NCBI RefSeq assembly: GCF_000283155.1
Contig: NW_004454195.1
Span: 4,412,569-4,476,568 of the forward strand
Length of the DNA: 64,000 bases
Direction of reading: 5' to 3'
From: Ceratotherium simum simum
Taxonomy: Eukaryota; Chordata; Mammalia; Perissodactyla; Rhinocerotidae
Of the stretch, positions 37,100 to 49,885 are shown in pieces (the first letter of the stretch is position 1; the number at the start of each line of letters is the position of its first letter). The notes under the pieces were generated by a model. It made no database searches. It saw nothing but the letters and a program-made list of their open reading frames with translations, and was not told the DNA's origin. The translations under genes were made by a program, and so were the position numbers.

Positions 37100-39540
37100 G
37101 CTAATTTATACTCCTCTCTCAAGGCCCACTATTGTTTCATCCTCTCTGTATCTGTATGACCCAGGAACCAAAGAAATGAAAAAGTCCTCCTGCTTCTAGA
37201 AACAATGGGTAAGAGAAGTGCCTGTCATGAAAACACAAAGAATACTTCTTTCCAGAAGATGAATGAATAGGGGTTTTACCTTCCCACTAAAAAGAGAAAA
37301 TGAAAAGGGAAGAATAGTCACAAAGACAGGAAAAAAAAAAAAGGATGACACTAGAAAATAGAGCATTGCAATGAGGAACATTAAAGCTCTAATTTAACCT
37401 TTCATGAACATCATTTATCTGCACAGTAGGGCAAAGATCCTGGTGCCACTGTCAGCATCACTAGTTTTCTAGTTCTACTTTAACCACAGAAAATGCAGTA
37501 AATCTTTCCTAAAATATATATCTGGCTATGCATAGTACAGAATTAATTCAACTGCACCTGTAGCAGACCTTCCAGAAATAATTTACAATAATTTGTCAGG
37601 ATTAACCTTTTGATAAAACATAAATGTGTCTAAATTTAAAGCACTTTAAAGAGGTGCAGAGGTCCATTTTTATTATACAAATGCTGTATCAGCAAATTGA
37701 CGGAGGCAAAAAATACCGGTGCTGAGAATAGCGACTCCTCTGCTGGACTTAATCTTTAGGGCTATAAAACAGAAGCCCGGCATTTCAGCCTGGGAGGAAG
37801 TGATTCACAACCAAGTGCATCTTCCTTGGTTACTCCTAGATATGTCAAGCCCTGTAATTAACAGAGGACACTTGCGGGTCCACATACTCAGGATGCAACG
37901 ACAAAGGAGGAGTCTACATCGCAGCATTTTAAAATGTTTGCAGGCATACGTTTTTAATATTCAATAGCCACCATCTGCAGAATTAGAGGATATCAGACAT
38001 TCCTAGAGACCATCCAGTATAACCCAGAAGAATCCAAATTGCCTAGGGGATAAAAGCTCTCAGTGTTAGAAGCTGTTAATGGACACTCAATCACTTTCAA
38101 ACACTAGCCAAGAGCCCATACCCATATTGTCCTTCCTTGAAAGGGAGGGGTGGGAGTAACATCACCATGTTATTCTGGATACTTGCATAGACTTAACTTT
38201 AGCAATGTGGTTTTTCGTTGTGTTTTTTTTTTTTAGTTCTCAAACTTTAGTATTTTTTTTTTAGCAATGTAGTTTTTTAAATTAAATACAAAATTAAATT
38301 ATGTATGACCAAATAGTAATCAAAATTAGTCCAGTGCTCCTGCAACAGAATTTCTATTTCAAGAACACAGATCATCTCAAACAGATGACAACAGTATTAC
38401 AGTGCTAAGAGCTGTCTTCAAGAAGTCAGGATCTTCCTGAAGGCAATACCGTGCCTTTTAGTGGCTCTCGTATGCCTGCAAGAAACCCTAATAATTAATG
38501 GAGTTTGAGTGGTTTGCTTTTTACTGCATGCAGTGGAATGCACAAAAACCTTAGCATATCAGAATAGACATAATATTTATAGAGTATTCAACATTTGTAA
38601 GCCATCTTACTGCAAGTCTCTGATGCTCAAAAATGTGGGTACCCAACCAATTCTTCCATGATAAATTGTGGAGGAACCAAGCCTTTCAGGAAAATTTCAA
38701 TTCTACTAATTGTAAATATTCCTTAAAACTGATTCCACTTTCCCTTGGATGACCACCCGAGTCATAAAGACAAGGAAGGAGCACTGTCTGCATAGTAGGG
38801 CAAAGCTTCATCTCAAGCCCTGTTACTTTTTCCTTGGGCAAATCACTCAACTTTGGTGGAAAGAACCATTCTCACCTCTCTCACAATCCAAGGACACCTT
38901 CCAAAATGAACCATCTCTGAGCATGTCAAGCAATGTTAAAAACATCAACTGAAGTGCTTCCACAGATCATAACCAATAAGTAAATGGGCCCTTGCCTCAT
39001 TTCGAAGAAAGATATTTGAAATCTGTGTTAAATAAACTTATCCACCCTACCGTCAGGGCTTTCGCACCAAGCTTATAAGAGCAAGTATATAAAACTTTAT
39101 TAGCTCAATAAAGACTGATATCCAGGGCTCTATACTCAGTTATTGTTGGGAAAGGAACTCTGTTAACTTATGAAATAAACCAATTATCCCTCAGCTAAAA
39201 AAGTACCATTGGTATTCAACATCATCATCATTTTCATATAAAAACTGAATCCAGGATCAGTAAACACAAAATGAAAACAAAACGCCTTCTAGAAAAGCAA
39301 TTGAGATATAGTTTCTCATTATCATGAAGGAAATTATCTTATCCCAGGATTTCCTGCTAACCCATCAGTTGAGTAATATTTCATGTAATAAATATTTCCT
39401 AGGTTTGAAAATATCAGCTAGACCTGCCTCTTCGCTCTTTGGACGATAAGAGGTTTCTTCCCAAATGATTAACAGAGCTCAGGTCCAAGGAGGGAAATTA
39501 CTCTATTCTCAACACTGTCATAACAGAGGTTTAAAAAACA
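37100..39540. other. Unannotated repeat-poor sequence
   Basis: No exon or repeat is recognised. T-rich tracts lie near 38,223-38,265. Confidence 0.4.
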
Positions 39541-39567
39541 CAATCACCATAAAAAGAAGTGGTTCAC

Positions 39568-39811
39568 GGGGCCGACCTGGTGGCACAGCGGTTAAGTGCG
39601 CGCACTCCGCTTCGGCGGCACGGCATTCGTAGGTTCGGATCCTGGGCGCAGACCAACGCACCGCTTGTCAGGCCATGCTGTGGCGGCGTCCCATATAAAG
39701 TAGAGGAAGATGGGCATGGATGTTAGCGAAAGGCCGATCTTCCCCAGCAAAAGAGGAGGATTGGCATCAGATGTTAGCTCAGGGCTAGTTTTCCTCACCA
39801 AAAAAAAAAAA
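39568..39811 (+). repeat. ERE SINE, 'gcacagcggttaag' class
   Basis: This is a full copy, flanked by a 17-bp duplication aaaaagaag(t/c)(g/a)gttcac at 39,551-39,567 and 39,812-39,828. The two copies differ at two neighbouring positions. Confidence 0.93.
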
Positions 39812-40052
39812 AAAAAGAAGCAGTTCACACCCATTAGGTTTCTTTACAAACAAAATAAAGGAGAAACCAGATTTGTACGTAACCACGGAAAAACAAATAT
39901 TTCTATTTTCAAGTCACCTGCTCTTTTCTTCTTCTTCCCCTCCCCCCCACATAAACTACCTCATTTTTCTGAAGCTGGATATGCTATCTACAGTTTTGTA
40001 ACTACTTCCTGACTCATAGGAAAACTGCAGAGTGATTATCTTATTTCCACAG

Positions 40053-40216
40053 GAGGGAAAATATGCACCTATCTCAACCACCCCTTCAAAACCACAGGGA
40101 TACAATTTGTTCCAGGACTTCTACAGAGATGGTTTCCTTTTCTGTGAGCATCCTACACGAGATGAAGTGAAGTACAAAATTGCTCTTAGAAAAGAGTTTC
40201 CAACATTTCCATTAAG
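40053..40216 (+). CDS. Candidate internal coding exon, unrecognised small protein
   Basis: This is the best coding-looking segment in the AT-rich part. A good acceptor (gattatcttatttccacag) opens a 164-nt exon that ends at the donor TTAAG|GTGGGT. The frame is phase 0 at the start and leaves two bases at the end. The translation, about residues 20-73 of the model, begins EGKYAPISTTPSKPQGYNLF and continues with QDFYRDGFLFCEHPTRDEVK. It has balanced amino-acid composition and no low complexity. The frame is open for 345 bases (40,032-40,376), which is long for this base composition. I see no repeat signature. I cannot name a family. The short, aromatic- and proline-containing sequence would fit a small structural protein, but that is only an impression. 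Confidence 0.42.
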
Positions 40217-40379
40217 GTGGGTTATGTCAAAGAAAAGATCAGAAAAGAAATCAAATGCCCTTGACCTCACAGCAAAAGGGACCCTCAGACTGATTTCCTT
40301 CAAAGAAAATGTTAGGCTCGCCAACTTTTTCACCTATTCAAAAAGAAGCCAAATATACGGTTTTTACAACCAATGATTC

Positions 40380-41790
40380 AGAGAAAAAAAACCAAACCAT
40401 TGCATTCACAGTAATCTAGACTCACCATCATTAGTACTGAAATATTTTAACAGCAACATTTTAAAAGAAACACTAAGAGTGGCTCTATTTTCTCCATTTA
40501 AATGGCTGTCTATTTCAACTAAACAGTTATCCATGTTGCACAACAGAAAAAATACCAGGGCCAGTTCTGTGTATTTTTGTGCACATTTTTTTCAAGTTAC
40601 GTAAATATGAAAAGCAAAAAAAAGCATATTTATTTATTTATTGGAAAAGACAATATTTAGCAAAGTTATGTTGCTTTTACTAACATTTTAGAGCTCTGTT
40701 TTCAACCACAGAGTTAACAGTTCTTTGCCAAAGTCCAACTGTGTGAGGGCCAAGGTTTGATACCAACCAGACAAAGGTTTTAAAAAAATTAAAAATAGAA
40801 GAATCGTAATCAACACCAGCCTCAATAATCACAATATTCTCCCTAAGTCTGTCAGGGTTTGTCAAGTATTGGTGAAATTATAAATTCTCCCCTTGATGAG
40901 TGTTTTTCCACAATTGAAGGAAGATCGAAGACTGCTTAATTATTAGTGACAACAGCAGCAAACTGACTGCAGATTCCCAAGAACAGACCTCTCGTGGTCA
41001 CCCACCCTTTACAATGAAGATCATCATACTTAGAATTAGAATCAATGACTACACGTAAATAAAGGCACTTAAGTTATGCAAAAATTCTTAGGAAGCACCA
41101 GAGAAGGTCCTATACTCCAAACATATTTATATCACTTAAAAACAAGAAAACAAGTATTTGACCAAGCTTAGATGAGCTTTGGTAAGATACTAGAAGAAAT
41201 TTTAGCTAGTATCTCCAGTGATTTCTTTTTATTTGTTTCACCCTTACCCAAAGCAAGGTAAACAAACAATGGCTAAAAACATTTTCTTATCCTAAATTTC
41301 ATCTTCCCAAAATTTATAAAATCAGAAAAGAGCAGAGGGAGAAATAAGCCTTATGTAGAATGAAAAGTCAGGATGTATCTATAATGAAGTCTCTACCATG
41401 ATCACCTTTCCCCGCTAGCTAATAAATTTTGGCTTGATATTGGTATATGTTTCATGGAAACGCATTAATGGAGTCTCCAAATTCAGTTCAACAGCTCAAG
41501 AAAGTTAACTAAGGGTCTCCCAAGTTTTCCTACCTACAGGAAATACAGTCTTGTATTTTCTTGGCATCCTCCACAGCCCCTGTACAGGAGCTACCTGTCA
41601 CAGCCCATGTTGAACTGATTTAAACAAAATGTCAATTATCTTATTTTCATCAAATAATCACATCAAGTTCTTGCTACCACAGGGAGTTGACTTTGGCAAA
41701 TATAGCAGAGAAATCACCCATTTTTTCCCCAGAGTTTCATGTGCAAAAGAAAATACTAAATGAGTCCTAATTCCAGCTAACGATGAGTAC
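40380..41790. other. Unannotated repeat-poor sequence
   Basis: This follows the candidate exon at 40,053. No repeat is recognised, and it is AT-rich. Confidence 0.4.
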
Positions 41791-41819
41791 TTGGTGCTTC
41801 AGCATTAAACCCTCTGCAA

Positions 41820-41945
41820 ACGCTATTTCTATACCTTGAGGCAAACAGTATCCCCATTTTACAGAAGCAGCAGCTGAGGCTTAAGATAAGTAACTTGCCC
41901 CACACTAACACAGGTGAAAACCTGAATCCCAGAGCAACAGACGCT
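41820..41945 (-). repeat. MIR SINE, reverse
   Basis: ccccattttacagaagcagc, ataagtaacttgccccacac and aaacctgaatcccagagcaa are reverse MIR core. Confidence 0.75.
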
Positions 41946-42164
41946 TGGCATGGACCCTCAAATTTAAACGGCATTACATATTTTACACAATCTCTGAATG
42001 ATGATTTTTTTTTATTTTGTAAATTTTGTTTCAGTTGCACAGCTGATGCAATTTTTATATCAGTTCATTGACAGGACTATACATGTATCCCACTCAATAG
42101 CTTATAAAATCCGCATTTTACATCTAGTTAGCAAGAATAATTACTTAAAATAGGAGCCTCCAGA

Positions 42165-42495
42165 TGGTATAAACACGCGCTATCCAACATGGTAGCCACT
42201 AGCAATATGTGGCTGTTAAGCTCGTGAAATAAGGCGAGGCCAAATTGAGATGTCCTTTAAGTACAAAATACACATAGGAGTTCAAAGACTAAAGAATGTA
42301 AAATATCTCAATAATTTTTATTTGGGTTACATGTTGAAATTATATTTTCAATATATTAAGTTAAAATATATTACTAAAAGTAATTTCATTTGTTTCTTGT
42401 TCCTTTCTTAATGTGGCTACTAAAATATTTTAAATTACATATATGGCTCACATTTGTGGCTCACATTATATTTCTCTTGGATAGCACTGGATAAA
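42165..42495. mobile_element. hAT/Charlie-like MITE
   Basis: The block is bounded by inverted termini gcgctatccaacatggtagc and tttctcttggatagcactgg, with catttgtggctcacattat next to the right terminus. There is no transposase frame, so it is non-autonomous. The exact family is not certain. Confidence 0.72.
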
Positions 42496-42969
42496 CTGTT
42501 AAGAACACTCTTCTGTGCTCGTCTTCACCACAAGATGAATTACAAGGTTGATATGTGAGCCAGGACACCTAAATTGCTCGTTAAGGCTTTGCTGACACTA
42601 AAACTTGTGGATTTTAAGCATTATTCAATCATTAATTCATTCAGTCAAATAGTTATTTATTGACCAACTGCTATGTCCCAAGCAAAATAATACAATGTGT
42701 GGAACATGGGCCTGTCTCTAGAGAATTTCATAAGGAACCTGTTGGACAAAGTCCCAATCATACCACTTTATACTTTGGTAATGAGGCTATAGCTATTAGT
42801 AGTAAAAACTCCACATTTGGACCATATTTAAAATATGCAGAGAGAGAAGGGGATGGTGCCAACAAAAATCCAAGGATTTCATTAATTGGACATGTAAGGT
42901 GGGTTGACTTCAAGCTAAAACTGTCTAATGACAACTTCAACCTTAACCAGAAGAAAATGTAATCATGCA

Positions 42970-44140
42970 AATACAAGTTCAATTCAATGGGGAAAATGGT
43001 CTCTTCCAAATCTATTCCTCACCCCACCCACCTGCATAGCTAAAATGGAGAATATCTGTGATTTCACTTTAGCCATACTACTGTAAATATCTGCTAAGTC
43101 TTGCAAAGTCCCATAGTGTATTCACATTTCTATGTGGTATCAAGAATGCTAAAAAAAAATAAATCTCACAGTAAATCTGGAAAGAAACCACTATGCTCCA
43201 TATAAACAACAAAAGCAAAATCATCAACAGAGTAACCACAATGCTGCATGGTGTATAATTTCCCTTTCCTTTGCCATTAGTTTAATAATATTTGGTAAAA
43301 CGTTCTAGCAATTTATTTTAACTCCTACTTAGCTTTACATGTAAGTGTGATCCTAGAGGAATGGTCTAGAAGAGACCTTGGCTCCCTACGGGAGAAAAAC
43401 AAAATGCCCATAAGAAATGCCATAATATTGGAAAGAATAATGTTCACCACCACGCCAGTCTACTGGGCCAAGATTTCAGATTCTTTTCTGCAGCTTCTCT
43501 ATATGTAAAAACAAACTGTTTATATTTCCCAGAGAACATGATACTGCAGTTCCCATTCGGCTGAAGTTCCAGTAAATACACTAAGGGTTCTGCTTGAGTA
43601 AAAACCAAGCTCATAGTTTCAAAATTACGTTTCATGGAAGACTTGAGCAGAAGACATTTTGTGTTTGATCCAGAAATCCCGGAACACTGTCATTTAGATA
43701 CAGTCAGTGCAAAAGACGAGAAAGCAAGCACCAAGGTAGTTATCTAATTAAGACATCAAACCATTGCCTGGAATGACTTGCCTTTCTTGTTCTGCTAGAC
43801 GAAGTCTTCTTGGTGGTATTATTAATATTCCGGCATAGCAAAGGAAATTGCTACATTAAAAGGCAGTGTAAATCCAAGCTTCAAGATGCAATAAACTTGT
43901 AAGAGACTAAGCCTCAGGGGCATTAATTCCTTTTTTTGCAAATGAATACCCAGATCTTGCCGGTCTCACTTCTCTTCCAATAAAATTTTAAACGCAAGTC
44001 TTCAGGCTCTGAATTGCTGAACCAGTGAAGAAATCAGTTCAAGTACTCGAGTATTTGAGTGCCTGTGTGTAGAAGTCTGGCATACTGAGAAGAAGCCAAG
44101 TACAGAGAGGACATTGCCCGGCCCTCAGAGAGTTACAACC
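42970..44140. other. Unannotated repeat-poor sequence
   Basis: No gene or repeat could be assigned. Confidence 0.4.
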
Positions 44141-44142
44141 TG

Positions 44143-44825
44143 TGTTAGCGTCCTAAGGCTGCTGTAACAAATTTTCACAAACTCCATGGCCTAAACAACA
44201 GCAATTTATTCTCTCCTGATTCTGGAGGCCAATGTCGAAAATCAAGGTGTTGACAGGGCCATGTTCCCTTTGGAGGCTCTTGGGGAGAATCTGCTCCTTG
44301 TCTCTTCTACCTTGCAGTGGCTGCTGGCATTCCTTGGCATGTGCCCACATCACTCCAATTTCTGCCACATCTTCACATCACCTTCCGCTCTGCTCTGTGG
44401 GGACAATCACCTTCTTCCTCTCTCTTATAAGGACACTTGTAATTGGATTTGGAGTCCACACAGACAACCCAGGATAATCTCCCCATGTCAAGATCCTTAA
44501 CTTTGGGCCGGCCCCGTGGCTTAGCGGTTGAGTGCGCGCGCTCCGCTGCTGGCGGCCCGGGTTCGGATCCCGGGCGCGCACCGACGCACCGCTTCTCCGG
44601 CCATGCTGAGGCCGCGTCCCACATACAGCAACTAGAAGGATGTGCAGCTATGACATACAACTATCTACTGGGGCTTTGGGGGGAAAAAAATAAAAATAAA
44701 AAAATCTTTTAAAAAAAAAAAGATCCTTAACTTAATCACATCTGCAAAGACCATTTTCCTCATATGGTAACAATTGCCAGATATTAGGACCCAATCTCTT
44801 TGGGGGGCCATTATCCAGCCCACAG
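44143..44825 (-). mobile_element. MLT1-type LTR, reverse, split by an ERE
   Basis: It begins tgttagcgtcctaaggctgc and runs through ttctggaggccaatgtcgaa and tcttataaggacacttgtaa, which is the reverse complement of an MLT1 LTR. The remaining part continues after the ERE insertion at 44,504-44,720 with aatcacatctgcaaagacca. Confidence 0.87.
44504..44720 (+). repeat. ERE SINE, short class, inserted in an LTR
   Basis: This is a very well preserved short-class copy, including 'gcccgggttcggatcccggg'. The target-site duplication agatccttaactt is at 44,491-44,503 and 44,721-44,733. It interrupts an older MLT1-type LTR. It is probably one of the youngest insertions here. Confidence 0.96.
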
Positions 44826-45729
44826 TCACCCAGCCTCTATGGGGAGGCAGGGAGACCATGGATCAAACTGAAATGACTGAAAACCAAGCAAAGCAGTGTA
44901 AGGAGGTGCTGAACTATGTGGTATCAAAAACCTTTCTGCCTGAGTTCAGGGAATGTGGCCCATGTTGCCTAAGCTGGGATGGTTCTCCTGGGACTGGACA
45001 AGGCTCTGCTTGTCTTCTCTCAGATGTTCTCCAATGATTTTGTGAGCTTATGACGGGCCACTCTCAGCACTACAGTATTTATCATTCTGGCTGTTTTTCA
45101 TGGTCTCCTGCTTACATCATCTTTATTTTACTGCACTCCTCCAGGTTTCTGTTCCATCCCATTATGATCTTGTACAGTTTTTTTGTTGCTGTTCTTGTTT
45201 TTATGGTTGTTGTTGTTATTTGTCTCGGGGCCAGTCTTTTCACAGCTGTAGTGAGCAACTACCTTATATGACCTGAGAGACACAGAAAAGTTTCTGCTGC
45301 CCCAAATTATTACACTACGGGACACGTCACAGTGCCTAAAATTCCTCACATTTCTTCTTTGGACTAAAGCCCACCATTTAAATTCAAATATTATTTTGTA
45401 GTGGATTATACATCAAATTATGAAGTTACTGAGTCTTCATGAAAGAAAACTTCAGAGTCATTATTTCAGAAATAGATATTTGTCAAGAGATTAGTTCTGC
45501 GGAGTTTTGTTAATGAATGTTCCATGAGTTTTAAAAAACAAAAACAAATGGGAAAAAAAAAAACAAAAAACAGAGGGGACTGTGATTCCATATTCAAGAG
45601 TTAAAAACAAAAAGTTAAACTCTAACCACCAGATATCTCAGGGTGCTAAGGGGGCCTGGTGAGCCTCCAAAAGGAAAATATGCATAGACTATAGAGTTCC
45701 CCAAGTATATTTACACACAGACACCTCTT

Positions 45730-45840
45730 TTCCTCTTAAGCTACATGATGGCAGGAATCATGCCCAGTTTTGCTTAACTATGCATCCCCAGCATCTAGTC
45801 CAGTCCTGACATGTAATAGGTACTAAAGGATATTTGAATG
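45730..45840 (+). repeat. L2 tail fragment
   Basis: ctacatgatggcaggaatca, gcatctagtccagtcctgac and taataggtactaaaggatat are L2 3' landmarks. It runs into a TGGA microsatellite. Confidence 0.7.
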
Positions 45841-45897
45841 AGTGGATGTGTAGTGGATGCATGGTGGATGGATGGGTAGATGGATGGATGGATGGAA
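45840..45897. repeat. (TGGA)n microsatellite
   Basis: A stretch of TGGATG/TGGA units, pure towards its right end, after an L2 tail. Confidence 0.85.
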
Positions 45898-46128
45898 TAA
45901 CATCTTGAGAGACTCAATTGCTCTGGATGACCAAGAAAAGGAAAGAGGACAAAGGGAAGGAGAGAACACAGCATAGGGAGAAAGGGGGATTGAGAGGGTG
46001 GGAACTATAGACAGTAGCAGTCAAATTTCCCCTACATGACAGTTTGGCTCAAGTCTAGTCCCGATCAGTGTGGTGATACTAGAGAATGTTTACAGACCCC
46101 TTATGCTATATCTTTGTTGGAGAGGCAG

Positions 46129-46498
46129 TGCAATGGACTGAATGTGTCTCCCTCAAAATTCACATGTTGAAGCCCTAATCTCCAATGTGATGGTGTTTGG
46201 ACGTGGGGCCTTTGGGAGGTAACTGGGTTTGAATGAGGTCATGAAGGTAGAGCCCCCATGATGGGATTGGTGCCCTTATAAGGAAATGAAGAGACCAGAG
46301 CTCTCTCTCTGCCAAGTGAGGATACAGCAAGAAGGCAGCTGTCTGCAACCCAGGAAGAGGGCCCTTACCTTACACCAAATCTGCCCACACTTTGATATTG
46401 GACTTCCAGCCTCCAGAACTGTGGGAAATAAATGCTTGTTGCTTACGTCACACAGTCTGCAGTATTTTGTCATAGCAGCCCAAGCTGACTAAGATAGA
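46129..46498 (+). mobile_element. Solitary MaLR LTR (MST/MLT1-like)
   Basis: It contains actgaatgtgtctccctcaa, ggacgtggggcctttgggag, cccttataaggaaatgaaga and ggacttccagcctccagaac, and ends with cagcccaagctgactaag. No internal genes. Confidence 0.87.
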
Positions 46499-46640
46499 CA
46501 GCATAGCACAGTGACCGGAGTCAGACACACCTGAGTCCAACTCCCAGCTCTACTATTAACAGTTTCCATTTCCTCACTTGCAAAATGTGGAAATAATGCC
46601 TACTTTATGGGGTTGCTGACGGGTTTAGAATCATATCCCT
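46499..46640 (+). repeat. MIR SINE
   Basis: catagcacagtgaccggagt, ctgagtccaactcccagctc and catttcctcacttgcaaaat are MIR head and core. It abuts the LTR at 46,129. Confidence 0.75.
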
Positions 46641-46649
46641 GAAGACTAG

Positions 46650-49600
46650 CCTATAGGAATTTCTGAGGAGTGCCTTTTACTATATTCTTTTATGTCCCAA
46701 GAGCTTTGCAAAATGCTTTACATGAGCATACGACTTAGAAATATTATTTAATTGATCTACTATTCCCTATAATTAATAGTTTCTTTCCTCCCTCTCTTCC
46801 TTCCTTCTTTCCTTTCATCCTCATAAAAGACAGTCACATCCTTCAAAACTCAAAAGATACACAAGAACATACCATGAAAATTCTCCCTTCTTCCACTGGA
46901 CCCAGGCATCCAGTTACCCTCTCTGAAGCATCCAACTTTACTAGCAAAAGAGTTTCAATCAACAGCTACTTATAATTTAGGCCTAGAATTAAATATTGCT
47001 CATTCTGGATTTAACGCAACTCCAAATAAAATGCCCTACTATTTTTCATCACTCCAGAAGGTCTCCCAGCAAGGCTAACCTGTTTTAGCTAGTTTGTGAC
47101 AATTCCTTATGTGGATTCATCAAATAGTCTGGTTAATAAAGAGTCACCACATATATTATTCATCTGTCACCAGTTTTCAAAGAATCAGAACAGTAAGATA
47201 CATTCGACATAGAAATGGTACTCAGCACGGCTTAATCCTTTTTAGACGACTGAGAGGCTCTGTATTTCACCATGCTTCAGGGATGTCATTTTCAGCATCT
47301 GAATCAATGCCATGCCCTGGAGAAGGGCAGAAGTGATGGCAAATGGAGAGTTCTGATTATGGAAATATGTTGGATGACTTTTTTTTTTTTAGCAACATGT
47401 TAAGATCCAAGATTATTCCATAAGAACAAGAGGCAGAACCTGAGACCCCTGGGGTTAGCCAGGACCCACTGAGATTGGCAGCTCTGAGGACTGAGGTATA
47501 AAGAAGGTGAGAATCAAGGGCAAGAAGCAGTAGCAGGATAGGACCAGGCAGAGTCAAGGCCGGTGACAAAACAATGGAGGAATACAAAACGCCAGGATAT
47601 GCAGAGATCAACTACTTGAATCTGCACACCAAGTCGTGGAAGGTGCCTAACTAAGTTAAATCAGTAGGTAAATAACGACTTAAACTGAAGCAGAGCCAAG
47701 AGTCAGAAAATAAGATGGGGACCACAAGATGCTCACGGTCTGAGCCCCCTTTCTGGGTGCCAGGATCGACCTCTATGTTCCAAACGTGATCTGACTAACA
47801 AGCCAGAGCTAGCCAACCCATCCTTGGCTTTGGAAGCCTCAGCACACAGAAGCCCTGGGAACGCAGGAGGCCAAGCCAGAGAAAGGACTTGGAGTTAGGA
47901 TAATGATAACATGATGCTTCTTGCTCTTGTTTGCTTGCATCTCAAATATATTCTTACAGCCACTTGGCTAGAAACCTACACAATATATTTAGGTCTAGTA
48001 GTTTAATCATCACAGTCAAGTGAAAATTTTGAATTTGGCTTCAGAGTCAGGCAGAATTCAACAGAAATTTTTGAAGAAAAACATTCCACGAACTTTCACC
48101 CAAATTCCCATGCTGAGACAAACGCTGACGATTATTACGACAGAACCAAGGTTTACTGATCCCAAAGACAGAATGACAACAGTGAATTTTATTTATTCTT
48201 TGAACTATACTAATCTGCAAAAAATAAAAGAAGTTGAAAACATACGCTAGTAATTTTTTGTTACATTACCACCTCTTTATTCTAATCACTGAGGCCAAAC
48301 ACAGTAGGAAGTGTTTCAGCAGCGTTGTCACATAAATAATTGTGCCAACCCCTAACGGGCTCTCCATTCCACACTGATCCACCATTAGGAACTAGCATCC
48401 TGGGTGTGCTAGTGCAGTATGATATTTTTCCAAAGGAAGGGAGCAGAAGGGAAAAGACAGCTCTCCAGAATGTCAATTTGTGGTGGAGGCAAAATAGAAT
48501 GAGGAGCAGAAACACGGGGTCACCGCAGAAGGACAGAGAGCCGCTAACTGCTCACCTTTGGGTGTTCTGAGTTTTTAGACAACTTTCTTCCACGTCTTAC
48601 TTGCATCCCAATGAAAGAATGTGAAAGGGTCTCAGTTGTGCATTCTAACAGCCTAGCTCACTCACTGTAATATCTAGGGTTCACCCTTCAACCCAAACAG
48701 GAGCTGTGAAGATGTAGGAACAGGCCAAAATGAGCCTCAGGGGCACAAAATGAGGGCCACAAAACGTGTAGGCAAGAGAGCTTCTGGTGTAGCATATTGA
48801 GAGAGGATTAAGTTCTCATCTTCCTCCCAGGCCAGTACTGAAAAGCAGGGACTCAGGAAGTCTCCCAGTTAAAGACACACAAACCATCGAAGGCCAGATT
48901 CAAATGGGGTATACCCAGACCCAGAGGAAAGGAAGCGAAGCATGTACAGCTTGGCCCAGTTCTGCTCTAAGCTTTTCGAGAAGACGTCTTATCCCCCTAT
49001 CAGAGTGATAATATCCAGAAGGCTAGTAAGACCCAATCCTGGGACAGGTGAAGGAAGGCATGGACCAGGCCTAGGCCCCACAGAAAAGGAAAAGAAGGGT
49101 CCCTAGAGTCTCAACACAGTCCAGAGCAGCTGCTCGCCAAAGCAGACAGCCCAGAATAGGACTAGAGCATGTCACTGCATAGAGTCCCTTGTCATGTATA
49201 TAGATCCCTTGTCATTATATATATAGAGAGAGACAGAGACCTAAGCTTAGGGACAAAGCAAGGTGAAGCCACAGGGAGGTCTTATATTCAGAGTTTTTAG
49301 GAATTATAAGCCTGCCCAAAGCTCCTTCTTGGACATCTGACTTGAAGAAATGAGATGAAAAGATGATCCGAAAACCATTTTTCTTCTGCTACAGAATGGG
49401 GATCCTATGAATATCATTATGTGTCATCTTTGGGAAGTTCATTACAAATAATGACACATCCCATAAAAATTGGACAGGTAAAACTCTTGAACACTGACTA
49501 GTTTCACCATCATTCCAGCTTCTCAATTGCTGCTTGCAACACAACCTCTCAGGAATCTAAACCACACCAGCAGAGCAGATCGTCCTCTTTTTAAGCCTGA

Positions 49601-49760
49601 TTAAATGTTTAGGTCTCACAATACATTCACAGTACTTGCAGAATAAGAGTAAATCATATCAATGTGATACTAGAAAAATTATCAAGTTGAGTGGGACCTC
49701 TCAACGGGATATTCTCTCTTGTCCTCATTTACATTGCTGGTCCCTAATTAACTAGATTTG
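46650..49760. other. Unannotated sequence with candidate terminal exon
   Basis: It contains the candidate exon at 48,016. Otherwise there is only a short duplication (tcccttgtcat) near 49,188-49,215 followed by a TA/GA run. Confidence 0.4.
48016..48250 (+). CDS. Candidate terminal coding exon with stop codon
   Basis: The exon follows an acceptor-like catcacag with only a moderate pyrimidine tract. Its first base completes the split codon left by the exon at 40,053-40,216 (AG+T). The frame then stays open for 77 codons to TAG at 48,248-48,250. The encoded tail is basic, with stretches such as IQQKFLKKNIPRTFTQ and DPKDRMTTVNFIYSLNY. The three exons together give 453 coding bases, or 151 codons, plus the stop. 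A second frame of the same exon is also open from the acceptor to a TGA near 48,157, so the frame choice rests on the phase match. No polyadenylation signal lies close after the stop: an AATAAA at about 48,227 is inside the frame and the next clear one is near 50,485. Confidence 0.33.
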
Positions 49761-49769
49761 TGCTGTTCC

Positions 49770-49885
49770 ATTTACTGGTTTGATTACTTGGACTAGACTC
49801 TTCTCTGAACCCCAATTTCTTCACCTGTAAAATGAGAATGTTACTAATGCCTACTACGTAGGATTCAAGTGAAAAACAAATAAGA
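49770..49885 (+). repeat. MIR SINE fragment
   Basis: tctctgaaccccaatttctt and cacctgtaaaatgagaatgt are MIR core. Confidence 0.7.

Noticed and set aside
42660..42962. 100-codon plus-strand ORF
   Set aside because: Its start lies in a reverse L2-tail-like sequence (ttattgaccaactgctatgt). There is no splice or family support.
46360..46372. Minus-strand GTAAGG donor-like site
   Set aside because: It is within a MaLR LTR.
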